This document shows, piece by piece, positions 1-12,330 of a stretch of DNA of 64,000 nt. Source of the stretch: Trichoplusia ni (Eukaryota > Arthropoda > Insecta > Lepidoptera > Noctuidae). The DNA is taken from assembly GCF_003590095.1 (NCBI RefSeq), contig NC_039488.1, positions 10,850,001-10,914,000 on the forward strand. Direction: 5' to 3'. Numbering within the stretch: the first letter of the stretch is position 1; each line of letters begins with the position of its first letter. A model generated the notes under the pieces. The model was given only the letters and a program-made list of their open reading frames with translations. It made no database searches and had not been told where the DNA came from. The position numbers were made by a program, and so were the translations under genes.

Positions 1-2733
1 AGCTTCCTCCAGTCACTCGTCCGCCAGACGAGACGCATGTAATTACGCGTCAGCATCCATCTACTGTCTGTTACGTGTCGTGTAGCGTGATTAATATTGT
101 TGCTAAGTACGTTCGTTACAATCTTTGTAGATCTGATATGCATTGAAGAGGCTGTCTCTTACATTCTATTTATAGGAGCATAATAAGTATCTTACTATCA
201 GCACTATCGCGGTTCCCTGTTTGTACAGCAACAAAATGGATTGTACTCTGAAAGTAATCAGCTCTTGGCTTCAGGATTGATGACGACAGTGAATGATAGT
301 CACTGCGCGTACGTATAATGCGTACACAGATAAGAGGAGACTGCGCAACTAAAAGGAAAAAAACATGGAATACGGAGAGTTTTCACTACGATTTAGTTCT
401 GACGCACATAAAAACTACGGTGACAAGTCTGGGCGGCGTATCTCATTCATTATGCTATCCTATGACGCATTCTATCCGCGTCCTGGTGTAGGCGACTTAC
501 TGGGATGGGGGGAGAAGGGGGAGGGGACGTTCCCACGACAATTAGCCCACGGCGCGTCACCCACGCGGACGCCTACACCCGACCACTGACTCACGCTCCT
601 ACCGTCTGGACGGCGCGAGTGAGGGCTGGCAACCGATAATCCCGGAATTTATGGATTCTGGCATCTTTAAGAAGATATTTTAGACAATTTTATAATAGCA
701 CCGACCGGGAGAAACTGTAGTCAGCTATCGACATCACGAAAACACCAAGACTAAGGTAAACCTAATAGGAATGTGGTTTAGGAAGTCATTCGCCGTGAAG
801 TCGATGCGCTATATCCCAGTAATGAATCCTTGAGCTGTAAAAAGAATATAAGACGAAGAACAATAATTGAGTTGATAAAACAATAGTGAAAGTGACTTCT
901 TGCAGGCAGGTCGACCTCAGTATAGCATGGCATTTGGCACAAATTCAAGTGAAGACGTTATTGTTATAAAATAATTAGGAACCAAAACAAACTATAAGAA
1001 TCATTATTCTAAGTTTCAGAAGATATTAAAACTAGTTAGATGTATGACCAATTAATACTGTGTGGTTACCAAGTTCCAATTGTGCTTTCTAAATTAACAA
1101 TTTTCTTTAAAAATGTTGATGTAGACATTAAAGCTTTTTTGATCAATTTAAAGTATTAAATAGAAAGATTAATGAATAAAAGAATAATGATTTATCACGG
1201 TTTTTTTACAAAATCGTTCGAATAGCCTTTCGGCTATGCTTTTAATTCGTATTACTTGCAAGTAATTAAAAAAAGTATTGATATTTACGTTTTAGCTCCA
1301 GCAAACGATGTTATCGAAAACCAGGGATTTTCACGCAAAACCAGTGAACCGACGACAAGAAGAGAGGTTAAGTTCTAAATAACTTTGCTATTTAGATTCG
1401 TTTAATCCATACCAAAATGTACCACCGTGAAATTGAAAATCGAATCAGTACCGTATTCCCCGTAACTTCATGGACAATTTAACAACCTGTCAAAAAGGTC
1501 ACTCTAGATCGGGAACTATTTTGTACAAGTGCCTTGTTTCTGTTAAGTTTAACTATCAAAACGTTAGTCTAACAGAAAGTCTATGTCAGTTACTTTTATT
1601 TATATCTGTCGATTACATAAATATATTTAAAACTAGCTGTTGCTTGAGTCTCCGCGCGCTACAAATCGAAAATTATTCCACGGGAAATCAGTTAAGATCC
1701 AAATACTTTCAGTAGTTTTTGCGTATAACGTCCGTCCACACAAACTTTCGCGTTTATAATATAATTATTACTTAGCGAATATACGTGTGATAACCCTGTC
1801 GCAAGTCGGTACTCGTGGTCCGCAAGATAAGAGGGATGCGATGTGGGTGGCGCTCGGTACCTACTGTTGCATTATTTGGTGTTAACGCGAGACGTCAGAT
1901 TAACAAATCGTTGCCGGCGCTGCGTGGGAAACGCCGCTGAATGCTTAGTTTAATAAAAATGTGTATTTACCTTGTTTGTATGGTCATTTAGTATATTTCG
2001 TGTTTGGTAGGATATATTTCAAAGATATAGGATATCATCCGAGTTTATTTCTTTTGTCTGGCTTGTTCTCTACTTTTATCTTCTGGGGCGTGATAAAAAA
2101 TCTATTTAAGGTTTTCTTTTTTCACTGTGGTGTAGGGTATAGGTATTCGGTGCTACCGATATTATAGACGTATAAACCAACTACACTACAATAAACAGTG
2201 GTCTGTAAGATCACAGGGCAGCTAATTCGTGAGGGATAAACATTTCGCATCGACTCGCTAATGTGCGCGTGATGCACTGGGTTACCTTACCTACCTAGTA
2301 CCTAACTACGTAATGTCTGAATATCCTAAATCTAAGCAAGCTGCTTTTTACAGAATACAGTATGCAAACCTATGTATAGGCATGTTCGTAAAAACATTTT
2401 GTAACGAATTATGTGGAAGTACAAATTGTAGAGTCCAAAATGTATTTAGGTATTATTCCTAAGTTTTTCGTACGATTAGTATATCTATAAAGTATTTTCT
2501 ATCACAATAAGACTAAAGTACAAATAAAATAGTATTCTCGTAAAGGTATAATAATATTAGATACATAAGATCTCTAAGATACATAATATTTCTTGACATA
2601 TTAAAAATCAATGGAGCGCGTTGATGTCTTTATTTAATGACCCTGTTAGCATTATCAATCTCTACTGACCATATACACCATACAAAATAAAAATAAAAAC
2701 TTCAACAAAAATAAACAAAACAAAAACACTCAC
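1..2733 (-). other. hairy intron 1 (incomplete), no gene seen
   Basis: AT-rich sequence downstream of the hairy exon 1 donor. A GC-richer patch at about 420-620 contains one CACGCG (562-567). A 30-bp remnant at about 1733-1762 resembles the end of the Helitron-like repeats found elsewhere in the window. Open frames here (for example 365-589 and 1961-2167) show no recognisable protein and lack coding-like composition. Confidence 0.5.
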
Positions 2734-2847
2734 CCTTCTATTATCAGTATTCTTTTTCTGGTCTGGCTGCGGCCCTGGAGAGCTCATGTTCACCACCACT
2801 GTGTTAGAGGCGGCCTGCTGCGGGCTGCCGGCGATACCCGTCACCAT
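2734..2847 (-). CDS. h: hairy-like bHLH transcriptional repressor, first coding exon only (partial)
   Basis: Seen: a 38-codon exon beginning ATG at 2847 (MVTGIAGS...) and ending ...KKNTDNRR directly before a consensus GTGAGT donor, phase 0. Family knowledge: insect Hairy starts MVTG, and its first coding exon ends just before the basic region (SNKPIMEKRRR), after a DRR tripeptide, which is the break seen here. Hairy is a nuclear HES-class repressor that binds class C sites (CACGCG), recruits Groucho through a C-terminal WRPW, and patterns segments and bristles. None of the bHLH, Orange or WRPW parts is in the window: I looked for a reverse-strand basic region in 1-2733 and found none, so intron 1 is longer than 2.7 kb. 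The ORF can be read on to 2662, but that tail is AT-rich intron. Alternative: another HES paralog with the same N-terminus. Fairly sure of the family, less of strict orthology. Confidence 0.78.
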
Positions 2848-3130
2848 AGTTACTAATTAGCACTTCACAAAAAACATCCAAATAAACGTGTAACGTACGT
2901 AAGAGCAATCACAGCATGATTTGTGGGGCGTGCGTGTGTGTCGGTTCGCGGTCGTCGCGCGACTGCCGGCGGTCGGCGGCCGGCGGGCGGAGGCGAGCGG
3001 TGGTCGCGCGTCGCACGCGGGCACGCGCGCGCTGCACGCGGCGCGGGCGCGGCGCAAGGCGTCTCGCGTGCCTCCGCGTTATTACACCGAGCTCCATTAT
3101 CGTACGTCACGTACCTATTGCTGTCTACGT
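2848..3130 (-). promoter_or_regulatory. GC-rich 5'UTR/promoter island of hairy
   Basis: Directly upstream of the hairy ATG the sequence turns extremely GC- and CpG-rich (about 2930-3080) in an otherwise AT-rich region. It carries four CACGCG class C boxes: 3014-3019, 3022-3027, 3035-3040, and 3065-3070 in the opposite orientation. HES-family repressors bind this motif, and HES genes are known to repress themselves. I infer a 5'UTR/promoter with possible autorepression sites. The transcription start cannot be placed from sequence alone. Overlapping open frames on both strands are a by-product of high GC. Confidence 0.5.
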
Positions 3131-3632
3131 TAGATTAGTGATTTACTGTAGAGTTAGCCAATCTAGTACCCAGTACCTCATTTTGCATACCCAGTTAAAG
3201 AGAATCGCAAGGCAAGTAGACTAATTATAGTTGAACACTATACTTGAATATATGTTATAATGAATATACAACACATAATTTAATACATATTTTTGGCCAA
3301 TAACTTTGGTTCTAATAATAAATCTTATTTCTTACCTACGAAGCATATTCTTTTTTAAGCCGTAAACAACTGAATACAATTTGGAATGCTGTGTTGTGTG
3401 CAACACGTCCCAGCTCTACCCGTCACAGCCGTCACGGCCGTCACGGGTCACGTTACCGTACAATGGAGAGGCGCACTTATTATTCAAACACAGCCGAGTC
3501 TGACATCAGTCGCGACGCCGCGCGCCTCGCCGCTCTCCTCTAATGTATTGACACTGAGCATAAATTTGTTCGCGTCTACCGAGCGACATCAAAGCCGCCC
3601 GCCTGACGCAGTGACGCCGATACAGCCTCTGT

Positions 3633-3646
3633 TTTGCATATGCAAA
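3633..3646. promoter_or_regulatory. TTTGCATATGCAAA palindrome (candidate POU dimer site)
   Basis: Perfect 14-bp palindrome made of two overlapping ATGCAAA octamer-like halves, about 790 bp upstream of the hairy ATG within a GC-richer patch. POU-domain proteins bind such paired halves as dimers. Functional use is inferred. Confidence 0.3.
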
Positions 3647-6087
3647 GGTTCAGGTTGGCCCACCCGCCAGCATTGTCCCACATGCTTGAGATCTTTATTC
3701 AAATTCTCTATTGTATCGAACGCAACTAATTAGGACTTGAGAAATGTCATAACTACAGACATAGTCATCGTGTATGTAGAGGTAGAGAATGTAAGTACGG
3801 TACATGCATGTACTTGCTTTGACTTGTTAAAAAAAAGATCTCAAATTCCGATCTTATTTATTCCATGTCATAGATAAAAATATTGGGTTGACTGATTGGT
3901 AATGATTTTGCATATAATTTAAATACCTTATAAATAAATAACTATGTGTTTTAAACACCTGTAGAATCAGCTTAATTAACTTACATGTTGCATGTTTCTC
4001 GGCATCTTTTTAGAAAATCCAGTGCATATCGACCTGCCGTTCAGCTAAATCAGCATTCCTGTCATTTCGTTCCAACACCTATTTAGTGATTCACGTATTG
4101 CAGTAAATACCTGTTGTAAATCTAGGTGTTAAAGATTTTAGCCGCATTTTTAAAGCTTCGGCCTTTTTCTTCCTTTACTTATAATCATAATAAAGATATA
4201 GAAGCATCTTTATTTAGATTTCTCGGTAAGTATAACATATTAAGTCGATAATTTTACTAGCCCAAGGGTCCAAGAACCGTAGTTCTTCAATTCGACGAGC
4301 CCTTGTTTTTTAAACTTCTACGAAAGTAACAGTTTCACATAATTGTAACAGTGCGGTATTTTCGGTAGGAATAAAAACAACGACTGTTACAATTTAACGG
4401 AAAATATTTTTTTACGACAACAACGCGACCAACTTTTAATGAGACTGCGCCCGTCATAAAACCTTTTTAGACAAAAGTCTTGCTCTATTTTAAACTAATT
4501 TTTATGATGCTAAAAATAGAGCATTCTTTTGTATTAGTGTTTTGCATCGAGTTTTTTTTTTATTCTACAGTTTTTTATATCTGTTACCGTTACCCATAGC
4601 AGTTTTGCTTTCAATAATAAATTACCCAATTTTTACTGTAACATTCCTGTTACTGTGTTAAGATGTTTACCGTAAATAATTGGACTAGTTTTTAGAACAG
4701 CAATTTCATCCCACTTTCTTTTATCATCTACTAACCTTCTCCTAGCAGATAAGTTCAAATTAAACTCTTAGGCGCTTTACACACAGAGCAATTATTGCAG
4801 CAACTGACAACTGGAAACAGACTGTTTGTGTAAATTCGTGCACACATTTTCAGATTCTGTAATTGATGAATAAGTTAGTTAGTTCCTACTTGCCGCAACT
4901 AACGACTATTTTAATTCAGGTACAACCCTCTCACTGTGCCTAATGCCTAGTAGTGCCCGTGTCACTCAAAGTTGTTGACAGATTTTATAAATTTTCGGCC
5001 AACTATAAACGATATAGCGACTATATTTTTTTTATAGTTGTGTCAATTAAATTTGCTCCATGGGCAAAGCCCCTTAGTATTACAAATTAAAATAGCATCA
5101 AGAATAATTTTATTTACCAAATGAGGTAATTAAATCAAATGTTTCCCGATTCAGAAACGTATTTCTAAGTTTCATCATATTTAAGTTTATTCGACACATC
5201 TTGCTTCGTAAGGCATTACCAAAGTCGTTTATAAATAACCATCTTCTGTATATCCATAAAACTGAAAAGGCTGAATGCTTTTGTGTACTGATTTATCGCA
5301 TTATGTACTTACTACTGTAAGTACATTAACGAATCAGATTTTATAAACTTGCTCAGATTTATGAGCACATCAAACTCCTACACATCGATTAGCAATATAA
5401 TAAGGACCGATAAGGACCGCTGGCACTAATCAAAATCTCCGTCGTTAACGTACCTTTATCTCAAAGCACTTCTTTCCATAAAAACATAAAAGTAATTTAG
5501 CACGGTACGACTTCTCACTCAATACTTAGTGATGTGCAACTTTCTGATGTAAATAAACCTATCTCGGTGACATTTCGAGTCCATTGAGCGCAGAACAAAG
5601 CTCGGTGCGGGCTCATTATGAGCATCGTGTTTCGTTGTCGCGCCTATTATGTCAGACGACACGTTATTAGCTTCGGTCGACGGATACCTACGTTACAACG
5701 ACCGTTTATTTGTTCATGGCCCCCGCTGTTCGAAGAAGGTTCGAATGGGCCCAAAACAAACCCTTTTGTCGCTGACAACGCAAGTTTTATTGCTACCGAA
5801 AACCAAAACCGCTTTTCGGAACCGCGCTTTAATTACTTTTCTGTAAACGACTTCGTTTGGTGCACTTTAATTTACCACCGTACCGAATCTCTTGATGCTT
5901 TTGTAAGGCTGGTGAAATGCCCATGCTTTCTCTAGGCGCAGTAATGAAAGACATTATTGTATGTTATTATTAAAAATAATGTATACAAAAACAGTATAGG
6001 TATTTTAGTTTATTTTTATGATTGAAAGGAATCATTCTGTCTGAACAATTAACTGTTGCTACAATGCTTCAGAACTTTGGCTGCACA

Positions 6088-6310
6088 TATAGCCGAGTGG
6101 TTGAGGTCACCACGCCGCCGCGATAGGAAGGTATGGAAGAAGATGACATGTTGCGCCGACCCCAAATAAAATAATTGGGATAAGGGCAGGGGAATGATGA
6201 TGATGATGATGAGTCTGGGTGTCTTTGTGCTCGTGATTTGTGTTTGTGCAACCCCCGCGACACAAGGATAGAATGAAGAAGAATAATTACTACGGGAATC
6301 GTTTTTTTTT
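6088..6310 (+). mobile_element. tRNA-derived SINE, composite copy
   Basis: Begins with a tRNA-like A box (tagccgagtggtt, 6090-6102). It ends with the family tail: gtctgggtgtctttgtg, then cccgcgacacaaggat, then a T-rich end. The middle (about 6139-6212) contains a different common repeat, with ttgcgccgaccccaaataa, ggataagggcagggg and a GAT microsatellite, so two repeats are nested or fused. The same tail recurs at 11805, 14230, 17036 and 50055. Confidence 0.6.
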
Positions 6311-9300
6311 AAAGAATAGTGTAACTTTTACCCGCTTTAATAAAAAAGGTAGAGTTCTCTAAGCTTCGTTAGTTATCAAGTTCTTCGATATAAGTGTTGA
6401 AGAGAATTGTTTCATTAAATGCACTGAGAAGGCACATTGATATTGCGTAACAAACAGAATATTTAATGGGGTCGCACGCAGTTTCATACCTATCTAAATT
6501 AATGTTGATTTGCGTGCGCTCAAAATCTGTCATTGCTGACGCAATCGAGACGTTATTGTTGCTTCTGCATTTTAAAGTACCAACAATAGCTTAGGTATTT
6601 ATTAAATAAAAGTGCAGTGTAGTAGGAAGGTAAAGTAAGTACCGTCAATTCTGTTGCTACAAGGATAAATGTTAATGTAATAATGTTATTAACTATTTTA
6701 TGGGCATTTCAAAACCATAAAAAGTATCAATATGCGTAATGACCATTACTGGTTTAATACTTGTTGGCATGAGGCTCGCCAGACTACAAAGTACTAAACA
6801 AAACCGTTACATTTTACATAAAAAACAAAACGCAACTATTGTATGCAGTTTCCAAAATAAAAATGTATTCAAACAGTCCACCATCATAAACACATCCGAC
6901 GTTTTGTTTTTTTTTGGCCCCGTCTTTGGCGGCTTGTAAAGTTTTCTTAAACATCACAGTTCGATATCGAGGTCCTTTGGGCCATTCGCACGCCGAAATC
7001 GACGGGTTGAAGCGAAATCGACAAAAGAACAATACCAAAATGTTAGCAAACACGCGTTCAGCAATAATACTTTGTTAACAGTTAATTGCAAGGGTTTGCC
7101 AATAACCGCGTCTTTGTTCGCAACTCTTTTATTTAATGTAGAGTTTACAGTCGCAAAAGAATTGGTTATTGTTAGACCCGCTTTTTAACGGTAACTTTTG
7201 GCTATTACTTTATGGGAACCTATCATAAAATAATAACCAAAGTACTAAACTAAAAATATTTCATCTTTCTGCTTCACATCAAAAATGACAACGTAAAAGG
7301 CAGACGGTTATTAACATTCTAATACTGAAGGGAGGTATAATCATGCACCGAAATGAATTTGGCACCTGCCGTTTTCGCAGCAATCAGTTTGAAATTGACG
7401 ACTGTCATAATTATACGTAAAATACAGCTTGTTATAAGATAAATGGTCGCATTCCACGCGGAGCCTCACTTCGGGGCGTAAACAAATATTGGTATTGACG
7501 CCGGACGTTCGCACCCTGTTATTATGAGAGTTCAGCCACGGGCAAACGCCTCCGCCATAGTGCGGAAATTACGCGTGAATTTTGACAGCATCCGTCCTCC
7601 TTACTGGAAACTTCACGATGTTTATTCTCAAACAGATCTTCAAAATCCAATGCGTTTTTTGATCTCGGTATCCAAAAAACACTTATACCGAACGGTCAAT
7701 GAAATACAAATAATGGTATTTTTGGTTTCGCCGTCCTTTGTCAGCATCCACGCTGCACGCAGCTTATAATTTTGGGCAATATACTTAGAGCAATTAGGTT
7801 AGGAACCAAAAAAACGAATGCTACACAACACGGATTTAATTATTTATTCATTTTCTCAAAATAATGAAAGTGGGAGAAGGTTGCAATAAAAAAAAAATAT
7901 TTTGAAAAATTTATTTGCCTTCGCTAAAAAAATATATACCTACGTCATTTAAAATATGCATTTTACATTTTCATACGCCTAAATACATACGATAATGTTG
8001 ATTGTCAAATGAAAGGATTTAACGCTCTCTAGAGATTCGAAAATAACAATATTTTAGTTTCTTTATTAATTATATTGAACGGTTTACAATATAACATTGG
8101 TTGCCAGCATTAAACATAGGTATTTTAAAATTAAAACAAAAATAACAGCATAATAAAGTATTTTTGTATAACATTTGAAAGGTGATCACATATTGAATAC
8201 TGCTTTTTGCTTACAGTTGCACTATTTAGAACTAAGATTAATTAATTAAATATAAAAATGTGTTTAATGTTTCTAGGAATGGAATTATTTTGTGCTATTT
8301 AATTAGAATTGCTGAAGTAATACAAAAAAAATATTATAATTAAATTAATTAATTAATAAAATTGTAAGTTGAGTTCCTATTGCTATAGTATACAAACTTG
8401 GATATAAATACACTACTTACCGGAATGAAAATTAACTAATTAAATTATTTAAATAACAAATCAATTCCTCGTTAATTGCTAAGTTTTAAGACCTTTTAAA
8501 ATCACCTTTGTTTTGGAGATAAAGAAGGTCAAAAACTTGCCGACTACTACCCCTACTGTCGTTACAATATGGTACTTGTTAAAAACCTAGGGTTAAAGTT
8601 ACAGATAGTTCAACTCATCTTTGCGCACCGTGCAATGTGTGCGTGCGATTGATTATTAATTTCTTAATTTGTGTGATAGTTACACAAAGATAAAGATTGT
8701 GATAACCGGATACAACTTACTGTATTCACAAGATTAACCCACACATGGCAATGCGCGCGTAAATGAGCTGTTTCTCCTTTTTAGGATGGCCTGCGAGTGT
8801 CTTGTAGTAGTTCCAAAAACCCTCACGACTATTAGCGCCAATATGGCGATTTTAAATAGGTTTAACACATTTATATTGGTCGCCAGTCTAGCGTATAAAA
8901 GACGGTGTGGATAGACACAAAAAATATACTCGTTGCACATTGGAACATAGTGTCCTCCATTAAGTCTTCTTTTTTAAATTTTTAATTCATATAAGGCGCT
9001 TATTGTTTAGAATAAACATTTTGAGCCAAGGTGCATGTCAGAATATAAACTTATATGTATTTATTTATTTATCTATAGGCTTCTTAAAGGTATGTACACG
9101 TTATCAACAATGTATTACAATTTGGAGGATATACATCACTCGACCTATAAACCTCAAATCAGTCGTAAAAACTTTCTCATCATTTTCAAAAATTAAAATT
9201 TGTGCAAATTTATCAGAATTACATTTTTATATTTTTTATTATTTTTACATATTAATTAAAAACATTACTTTTTATAACACATTTCAATGTAATTTCGTCT

Positions 9301-9700
9301 AAAATAAGTTAAGCCTTTTCACTTGAAATTAGTCGCTTTGTTATTTAATCATTTATTGTTTACAAAATCGTGATATGATAATTTTTTAGGACGATACAAA
9401 TAATAGACCCCAAAATTTCAAACAACAATTAATATTAGAATACGTTAAAATCTAGTTTAACCAGATTTACATGAGTAACTAGGAACAATAACGTTCATTT
9501 TCTTAAAGAGTCATCTTATTAAGGCATACCTAATTATATTTTTAACAATGGTTCTTAGATTTTTTTTTTATTAGCTGATAAAACCTAGTCTTACAGCAAC
9601 ATTGGCTAAAATTGGCTAAATATGAACTACTTAGATAGGTGTTCAGTTAAAATTACTAGAGTCGTTTCAGGAAAAGGCATTCTTTCTACATTTTGTAAAT

Positions 9701-9720
9701 AAACAATATTAATATTGTTT
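9701..9720. repeat. 20-bp perfect palindrome
   Basis: aaacaatattaatattgttt is identical to its reverse complement. It lies in AT-rich DNA upstream of hairy and fits no recognised gene or element. Confidence 0.6.
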
Positions 9721-10408
9721 GTACTTATGAACTTATTTTAAAGAACATGCAAGACAAAATTGTAGTACATCAATTTTAATTCACATCTTCATAATTTTTG
9801 TACGCTGGCAACATTACATTCTATTTCCTGTTTTGGTAGAAATTGCTATCTTTATGTAACAGGCGTTTGACCCACACTGAGATGTAGGCAAACTATAATT
9901 ACTACTTTTTAACCCCGAGTACTTACAAATAACTCTTTGAATCGACATAATTAAAATGTTTTTGGCTTTTTAATACAACTTCGAATGTTTTTTAAACACC
10001 TATAACTATTACTAATAAATGAAAGTATTAAGAAATGTTAGCTATAAGGTTACATTTGTTTTCTGTTATTAAGGTATTGTACACAATAAGCCCGTAATTT
10101 GCCGTGAAAATGTTACAATTTCACATTTTTGGAGACACAAACATTAAATAATAAGGTCTTCATGTTATTGTTTAACTAAACGATATCCTTTTTAATAATT
10201 TGCAAATACTGAGCCAAATATGTTGTGTTTAAAAGTTAGTGGTAACAAACATAATTGTATTTATTTAGAACATTGAATCAATCCTTAAAACTCTCATCCA
10301 TTTTAAATAATTTAAGTTATGAACACAATGATGCATAAAACCCAAGATACACTACCGAAAAAAAAAACATTAAAAACTGTCTTCAATACAACATACGAGT
10401 TACACAAA

Positions 10409-10611
10409 CAGTTTTCGGAAATTCAACCTTGCGCACACGTCTTAAAGTTGTTATTCCGTTAAGACTATTAGTAAAATGCTATCCAGTGTGGATAACCAGT
10501 GGACCTTTTCAATATTATTAGTATCCGAAAACAGTTCTTCGCAAATTCAATCTTATCCGCATGTCTTACGGTTGCTTTTACATTGCGACTCTTTGCAAAA
10601 TGCCAGACAGG
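10409..10611 (+). repeat. Diverged direct duplication (two about 80-bp copies)
   Basis: 10409-10488 and 10532-10611 align over their whole length with about one indel. Shared blocks include cagtt..tcg.aaattcaa, gtctta, gttg, and aaaatgc at the right. The 43-bp spacer also contains a near-repeat (ccagtgtggataaccagtgga). This looks like an old local duplication in the non-coding hairy/SLC17 interval. Confidence 0.5.
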
Positions 10612-11804
10612 TTCAATTAGGCATTTGCACATTTTATGCATAGATTAGGAAACGTTTTTGAGATACATAGTATGCTTTTGGTTTTTATATATCAATTGAA
10701 GGAAAACTCTAGGAATGTCTCCGTTCAATAACAGCCTATCAATTCAATTACTTTGGTTTTAACATGAATAACATTCACCATATCACAGGCTAGCCATATT
10801 ATATAATTTTACATACATATAATTTTGTTTCCAAAACGACGCACAAGAGTACCCTAGACATTTTTTGAAGAAAAAGATTGTGGAGTGGGCTAACGATAGC
10901 AAAGCTTTAGCTATGATTGCAAAGATTTTTTAAGAAATGACAAAAAATTGTTGCTTCCGAACGAAACCGCGAAAAGTATAATATCAAAAGTATCCCCCTG
11001 TTACAGTCGAGTCTAATTTGTAGGTTTTGCCAAAACGTTGATACAATCAAAGTCCTTTTAGGTATAAAATCGTAAGATAGCAATGTGTTGTTTTTTTAAA
11101 TTTAGTTTCAGTGCAGCGTTTCAAAGCAAGTGTTGAAAATAGAGTGATTAGTAATCGGTGAAAAGAGAGCCAATGTTCACACAGCCGCAAATTAAAACAT
11201 AACTAAATATATTTAATTAAAGTAGATAATAAAATTTCCAAAATTAATTTGGTTATTCATAGTATTGTTTTTTCACTTCATTGAATTATTAAGTTTACAT
11301 CTGCAAGCATTGTTGCTAAATAAATAAAGCGATATAAGAATAAAAATAATCGTATCAATAAAAACGTTTTAATTTAACTAAGCAATAAGACATTAGGCAT
11401 TAATAAAAAGCTACTGGGCTATCATTGTCACATAGTCGACGCTTAAACCATTCTCAATCTATCTGAACTACGATCATTGAAGAAGCGAGACAGCACACTA
11501 TTCAGTGTATAGCGCTATCCCTCTTTCACGACAATATCAGTTGTTCAGTTTGATAGTACATTATAATTTTTAGTGTTTTATAATTCAAATTTAGTGTCTG
11601 CTGTATAGGAGTTTCAAATGAATTAATAATAATGAAAGGAATATGAGACCATGAATATAGAAATAATAGTATACATTAAGTTTCTTTGATCAATTCGTAC
11701 AGATAATCTTAATAACAGGTTATGGTGCTCGCGGTAATTGCAGTCACCTTTAAAAGCACGTGAACAGGGAACCAGGGAAGGTGTTGGCGTGTTCTTTTTT
11801 TTTT

Positions 11805-11895
11805 TAAAAAAAAAACTACTCCCGCTTTAAGTAATTGAATCTTTGAGTCGCGGTGTTTCCACAAACATTCATGTTACATGCACAAATGCACACGA
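11805..11895 (-). mobile_element. SINE tail fragment, reverse orientation
   Basis: Read on the minus strand it matches the tail of the copies at 6088 and 14230: tgcatgtaacatgaatg, gtttgtggaaacaccgcga, then a purine-rich end next to a T11/A11 homopolymer pair. The tRNA-like head is missing. Confidence 0.45.
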
Positions 11896-12330
11896 CGGTG
11901 GAATGTTTTTTGCTTCCTTTCCCCGTCCTGCCGCTTATATACTTTACGGAGATGACTAGCACTTGCTAGCTATCCTTAAACCAACCTTCTTGAAACATTG
12001 ATGTAGAATTATATAAGACCGTATATCAATTATAGATTAATTCTTGCTCAACTCTTAAAATCATTAAGGTTGTTTGCCATCGCTTATAATTTAAGATTGC
12101 ATTTCATTTGACTCAAATGTCTAAACAGAAGTAATTTCCAAAAATATTTAATTAAAAACTAATAAAAATATAATTTGAAAACTCACTTTACAAGCTATAT
12201 CTGTCTTTAATTTCCATTATAATATTACACTTAAATAATGTTGCCACTGATAAAATACTTCAGTGTTACCACTTAAGTTTGTGAATTGACAGTAAGAAGG
12301 TCATTATGCATTGCAGTATATTTGTGACTC

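Larger units (their letters stand above)
2848..12330. other. Gene-free region upstream of hairy; candidate cis-regulatory DNA
   Basis: About 9.5 kb between hairy and the SLC17 gene without a recognisable exon. It holds patches of more balanced composition (3380-3720, 5570-5940, 6950-7200, 7330-7790, 8700-8940) separated by AT-rich stretches, plus SINE copies at 6088 and 11805. By analogy with fly hairy, whose stripe enhancers spread over many kilobases upstream, this is the expected place for enhancers. That is an inference from position, not a motif-based identification. Confidence 0.35.

Noticed and set aside
1..2733. Second exon of hairy (bHLH region)
   Set aside because: Searched for a reverse-strand SNKPIMEKRRR-type sequence and found none; it must lie left of the window.
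2857..3224. Overlapping Arg/Ala-rich ORFs on both strands upstream of hairy
   Set aside because: Produced by stop-poor CpG-rich DNA; no splice or start signals or protein similarity. Treated as promoter/5'UTR.
5618..5935. Possible 105-aa protein gene
   Set aside because: No recognisable domain, no supported splice or poly(A) context; kept only as a possible conserved element.
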